64,000 nucleotides of DNA, taken from positions 57,419,001 through 57,483,000 of the forward strand of contig CM074855.1 of the NCBI GenBank assembly GCA_037501455.1, given 5' to 3'. Shown here one piece after another: positions 59,935 to 64,000 of the stretch (the stretch's first letter is position 1; each line of letters begins with the position of its first letter). The notes below the pieces were generated by a model. It saw only the letters and a list, made by a program, of their open reading frames with translations, had not been told where the DNA came from and did no database searches. The stretch is from Lantana camara (Eukaryota > Streptophyta > Magnoliopsida > Lamiales > Verbenaceae). Both the position numbers and the translations under genes were made by a program.

Positions 59935-60955
59935 TACACATTAACCTCCTTCTTTGGTGATAGAAGGGTTACGCGACCCTAGCGATCCATTATAGGTGAG
60001 GGGAGTACAAGCTACACCAAACCCTCAGGATCTCCATTCCCCACCAAACCTCCTAGTGAGTTCAGGGGTAATCCGATCAAGGTGGAGACTACGCTCAGGC
60101 TTAACGCAATGGCCCACTACCGTACCGGGCGTCCTGACTCGCAGGCTCCGGGGCCCAATGTTACCAATACATTACATTATCAATACAATTTAAATCATTA
60201 CCCGTAACATTAAATTGAACATTATCAAATATTAACTTATAAGGAATTAACTAGCAACAACCATGCTATTCATACCTCTCCGTGTCAAATCCTTTACTCT
60301 ATCTTACGGCTCATAAGAGGCACACGATTTGAAGCGTGGTTAATGTTGCAACATATTATGAATCGAACCAAATCAAAACATAACAAGTGTACATAGGCTT
60401 GTACATAACGTATCATACTTGCAAATCCTTAGCAAATTCATAAACTTACATATTTCGCATATATTTACTTATACTTGAAGTTATAGTTCGCATATATAGA
60501 AAATGAGCACGTTTCAATAGGGTTTAACTATAACCTAACCTCACCTTACACCAACGAAATAGAGAACAAGACGATTGATCCACCCTGGAATCAACACGGC
60601 TACGAAACACCACCCGGGTGCACCTGAACAAACTGAAGACAAAAAAGTACACAACATAGACTCAACGATGAACCACATAGATACACGGTGTATGCAAAGG
60701 TACCTAAGAGAGGTAAACACATAGGTAAGGTTCATATTCAAACTCATTTCATACAAAGGAAGGCATTTCACAAAGTGGAGATACATAACAAAATACTAAA
60801 TTAAACTCTCTCGTGACGTCATACCTAGATTGTCGAGAAGATTGGGTGTAATGATTCAAGTATAAAATGCATCAAATAACGTGACATTAAAAACAAATAC
60901 AGAAATTAAACTCACACGTGGCACAAACCTATACGTGTAGTCAAACGGGGTGTCA
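59935..60955 (-). mobile_element. Family B LTR (B2), right part, internally deleted
   Basis: Continues 38311 after H. The coding strand starts TGACACCCCGTTTGACTACACG at 60955. Donor 2 TAAG/GTGAGG is at 60544, acceptor 1 TTGTTCAG at 60624, and the middle exon is 79 nt. Compared with B1, about 1.5 kb of the early LTR (including exon 1 and donor 1) is missing. A second, partly degenerate LTR-start-like segment (TTACACCCAATCTTCTCG) lies near 60850. Confidence 0.8.
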
Positions 60956-61097
60956 TAACCTCCCCTCCTTCAGAGAACCTGGTCCCCAGCTTCGCCTCTG
61001 CACTGAATAACTCGGGGTACAAGCTCATCATCCTCACCTTGGTCTCCCAAGTTGACTCTTTGGACTTCTGGTCGCTCCAAAGAACTCTAAGCAAGGG
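60956..61097 (-). pseudogene. C-terminal pol (chromodomain) remnant and PPT of the B2 element
   Basis: The minus strand reads LLRVLWSDQKSKESTWE...LYPELF, the end of a chromodomain homologous to A1. It continues to a pre-PPT hairpin (60975-60993, GAAGCTG/CAGGTTC around GGGAC) and PPT CTGAAGGAGGGGAGGTTA beside the B2 LTR. The rest of pol is displaced by the B1 LTR inserted at 61098. Confidence 0.85.
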
Positions 61098-64000
61098 TGT
61101 GACACCCCCTCTTCTCGGCAATCCAGATATGACGGCACGAGAGAGTTTAGTTCTGTATTTTCATGAATTATGTGAATTCACATGTCTTACTTGTCAATTT
61201 GTATTTTATTTTAACTACGTGCGCATTAGAATTTAATTAAATGCACTTGGACTCAACTGTCCAATATTTTCAGATTAGGGACCTAATTCTAATTAGGGTG
61301 TTTTAAGCCTTCACGGCTACCTTGAGTTCGGGAATTCGAATTCGAATTTCAAATTCACCATTGGATTCATTTTGATGATTCAGGTCCAATGGATCTAGCC
61401 TCGCCTTTTTCTGAAGCTGTTTGACCTCCCTAAAGATTTAATTTCTAACCGGTTGAACCGAACCGAACCGAACCGGTTTTCTTAGACTCAATCGTCCAAT
61501 ATTTGCGAATTAGGGACCTATTATAATTAGGGTGTTTTAGCCTTCGTGGCTACTTGAGTTTGAGAATTCAAATTACAGTTCTAACCTTGTCATTGAATTC
61601 GTTTCGATGATTCGGATTCAATGAATTAACCTTTTATTTCTTTCTAAAGTCGTTTGATCGGTTTACCGGTTTAAATCTGATCCCTATGGATCGGATACCA
61701 TTTGAACCTACCCGTTTAGCCGACCCATTTCAGCCCTTGAAAGCTAAAAATATCAGCCTTTCTCTCCCTCTCCCACTTTGATCGTTCAAAGCACAAGGAA
61801 GAAAGGAGAAGAAGAAAGCCTCCCCCTTTGGCCTCAAAGCTTTGGCTCGAGCTTGTGCCTCATCTGACCATCCGATCGAAGAACCACGGTAACCATTGTA
61901 TTCCTCTCGTTATGTGTTTTGATTCTACGTGCATTTTGTGGTATGATTCCTTGTCTTCGTGGCTATTTAGGGAAGGAGATAAATAGTGCTGGATTCGGGA
62001 TTTGGTATGTTCGTGCTTGTTTCGGGTGGCCTAACTTGCATTTATGTGATCAACGTGTTATTCTTGTTTCGTGGTATGAATTTTGGGGTGTTTCATGGTT
62101 GTTTGGTGCAAATATGGTCACTCCCACGACCATCCTCCAGGAGATGCCTCTGTTTTGCCTTCGCGGCCACGACTGGCGACGTCATACGTGCTCCGTTTTT
62201 TCTGAATTTTGGACTATAGAAACCCTTTTGAATGTAGAACAACTCCCAATTGGAATTAACTCAAAATTCATTCTAGATTGTAAGTTATAAGCCTTTTAAT
62301 TTTGTGTCGCCACTTCACCGAAATTATGCTTTTGTCCAACTTCAAACCGACGCCATTTTCGTCTCGCTTTGAACCATGATTCGAGTCATATATCATTTGA
62401 AAGATCTATGTGTCTAGTTTGATTTCTAAGAAACAAAACTTAATTCCCGTTTCTCAAACTCAAGTTATTAGCTTTTTCCTACAGCTTGTCCATTTCAGAA
62501 AATTTCCAGCTTTTGCCCATTTTTGCTCCAAACCATTTCTTGTGCTCTTCTTTTGCTTTTCCTGCACTTTTCACTTCCAAACTTGTTCCTAACTTGTTTT
62601 ACCATCTGTATGTGTATGTATTTGTTCTTTTATACATTTTATGTTCCTTAAGTAATGTGAATTGTTTGCACGAATCGCATATGCACCTTGTTAGGTGTTT
62701 AGATGCTTCATTACGCATTAATTGTACACGTGAACATGCTTTAATGCATATTATGAATTTGTTAAGCTATAATACGTGTGTGTTTTTGCACGTCTTGCAT
62801 GAATTTGATACATGTATTAGCTTTGACTAAGTATTTGGATCTTTTACGTGACTAAGCATATGTCGTGCGTTTATATGGTTCATTCTCGAGTCTAAGTCTT
62901 CCATTTTGTCTTCTTTTTGTCTAGGTGCACCCAGGGTGGTGTTTCGTGATCCGAGTTGATTCTGGGGTGAATCATTTGTCTCGTTCTTGGCCACACCGGT
63001 GTAAGGTGAGGTTAGGTTATAGCTGAACCCTAATAAAATGTGCTTGTTTTCTATGCATGCGAACTATAACCTTACTTATATGTAAATACTTGCGAGATAT
63101 GTAATTTTATGAATTTGTCATATGTTTGCAAGTATGATACGCAATGTATGAGCCTACATACGCTCGTTTGGGTTCGTTTTGATTTGTAATGTTTTGGAAC
63201 ATTAAATGACGCTTCAAACCGTGTGCCTCTTATGAGCTGAGAGACACGAGCTAAGGAATATCTTAATGATTTGACACCGAGAGGTACGTAAAGCGTGGTT
63301 GTTGTAAGGTAAGGTATGTAACGTTAATGTTTATATAATGAAAACGTATGTAATGTTTTGTAGCGGGTTAAGTAATGTAATGAAATTGTAACGTAAATGG
63401 GCCCCAGAGTCTGCGAGTCAGGACATCCGGGACGGCATCGGGCTTTCGGAATAAGCCTAAGCGTAGTCTCCATAATGATAGGATTGTTCCTGAACTCACG
63501 AGGAGGTTTGGTGGGGGATGGATATCCTGAGGGTGGAGAAGCTTGCACTCCCGTCGACTGTAATAGATGGTTAGGGCGTATACACCCTTCCATCGTTGAA
63601 GAAGGAGGTTAATATGTAAGTATGTATTCATTTGATTTCATTTGCTTGCATTATTAGTCGGAGGAGCCCAAGATGGGACTAGGTACTCGTATCCGCCGAG
63701 TTATGTATGTATACATATTTGTTAAAGTTCGTGAAACGGAGATAAACTCTTTAATAATATAAAATATGGTAATTTAAAACGTTAGGATACTATATGAAAT
63801 GATTTGTTACGTTTTATACGTATGTTAAGATTGTAAGTTAATTTAAGTTTGTTTTGTTTTAGTTTTGATTTGTTACGACCCTTATATGCATGTATCACGG
63901 GAAAATGATCTGGCATGCAAAACATATCCCTGAGTTCATGAACAATGATATTTAAATGTGTTGTGCTCCTTTATATATGTGTTGCGTGCGTGTGTCGCCC
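61098..64000 (+). mobile_element. Family B LTR (B1), truncated by window end
   Basis: Starts TGTGACACCCCCTCTTCTCGG within pol of the B2 element; the left flank is AAGGG. Leader signals: exon 1 is pyrimidine- and then purine-rich, donor 1 CACG/GTAACC at 61889, acceptor 1 CTTTTTGTCTAG at 62924, an 81-nt middle exon, and donor 2 TAAG/GTGAGG at 63006. The window ends before the intron-2 acceptor. The block at 62200-62433 is shared with the H and C LTRs. Confidence 0.8.
63684..63706 (+). other. Conserved ACTCG...CGAGT hairpin in intron 2 of B1
   Basis: Part of a motif (ACTCGTAYYCGCCGAGTT) found at the matching place in A (24176-24194, reverse strand), H (45416-45434), F and B2. Confidence 0.6.

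Noticed and set aside
38307..59939. Target duplication for element H
   Set aside because: The flanks are GATAC and TACAC and match at only three of five positions. Insertion is supported instead by contiguity of the flanks in B1.

Overview
This window looks like a gene-poor, transposon-dense stretch of a flowering plant nuclear genome. I recognise no host gene, tRNA, rRNA or CRISPR array. Almost every base belongs to, or sits between, Ty3/gypsy LTR retrotransposons primed by initiator tRNA-Met (PBS TGGTATCAGAGC). The coding copies are chromoviruses resembling the Tekay/Del type. The species cannot be named from the sequence. The LTRs are very long (about 2.5-4.1 kb), and I sort them into families A, B, C, E, F, G, H and I, which are my labels.

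Left block (1-12315): a truncated family B LTR (1-1807, minus) sits in a decayed family A element (gag remnant 1808-2880, 5' LTR 3082-6174, minus). That element abuts a plus-strand pol remnant (6175-8830). A 191-bp palindromic mini-element with LTR-like termini and a perfect 5-bp duplication lies at 9417-9607. It is followed by a gag-only family C element (gag 10026-10814, 3' LTR from 11176).

Middle (12316-36255): family E, inserted in the C LTR, is a gag-only element in a tandem LTR-gag-LTR-gag array (minus). It ends abruptly at 21733 against a family F LTR. That LTR is split by A1 (23470-34155, minus), a young complete chromovirus with 2994-bp LTRs, CCACT target duplications and a single in-frame stop in gag.

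Right block (36256-64000): a G LTR fragment, a B LTR with element H (38312-59934, plus) inside it, a solo G LTR inside the 5' LTR of H, element I (50010-58176, minus) inside the 3' LTR of H, a chromodomain remnant (60956-61097) and a second B LTR running off the window end. The two H LTRs act as empty sites for each other's insertions, which proves the order of events.

How the parts relate: the LTR families differ in most of their sequence but share a common plan. It consists of a leader with two candidate spliceosomal introns (GTAAG-type donor, pyrimidine-CAG acceptor, a 42-85 nt middle exon, GTGAGG donor, CTRAY branch point, GCAG acceptor), a long-range AGCTAGGCGG stem, a GNRA-capped hairpin over the PBS, and a covarying hairpin beside the polypurine tract. 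Families C, E, H and I have lost pol, and C, E and H all stop at the gag/protease boundary. They would depend on Pol supplied in trans by relatives such as A.
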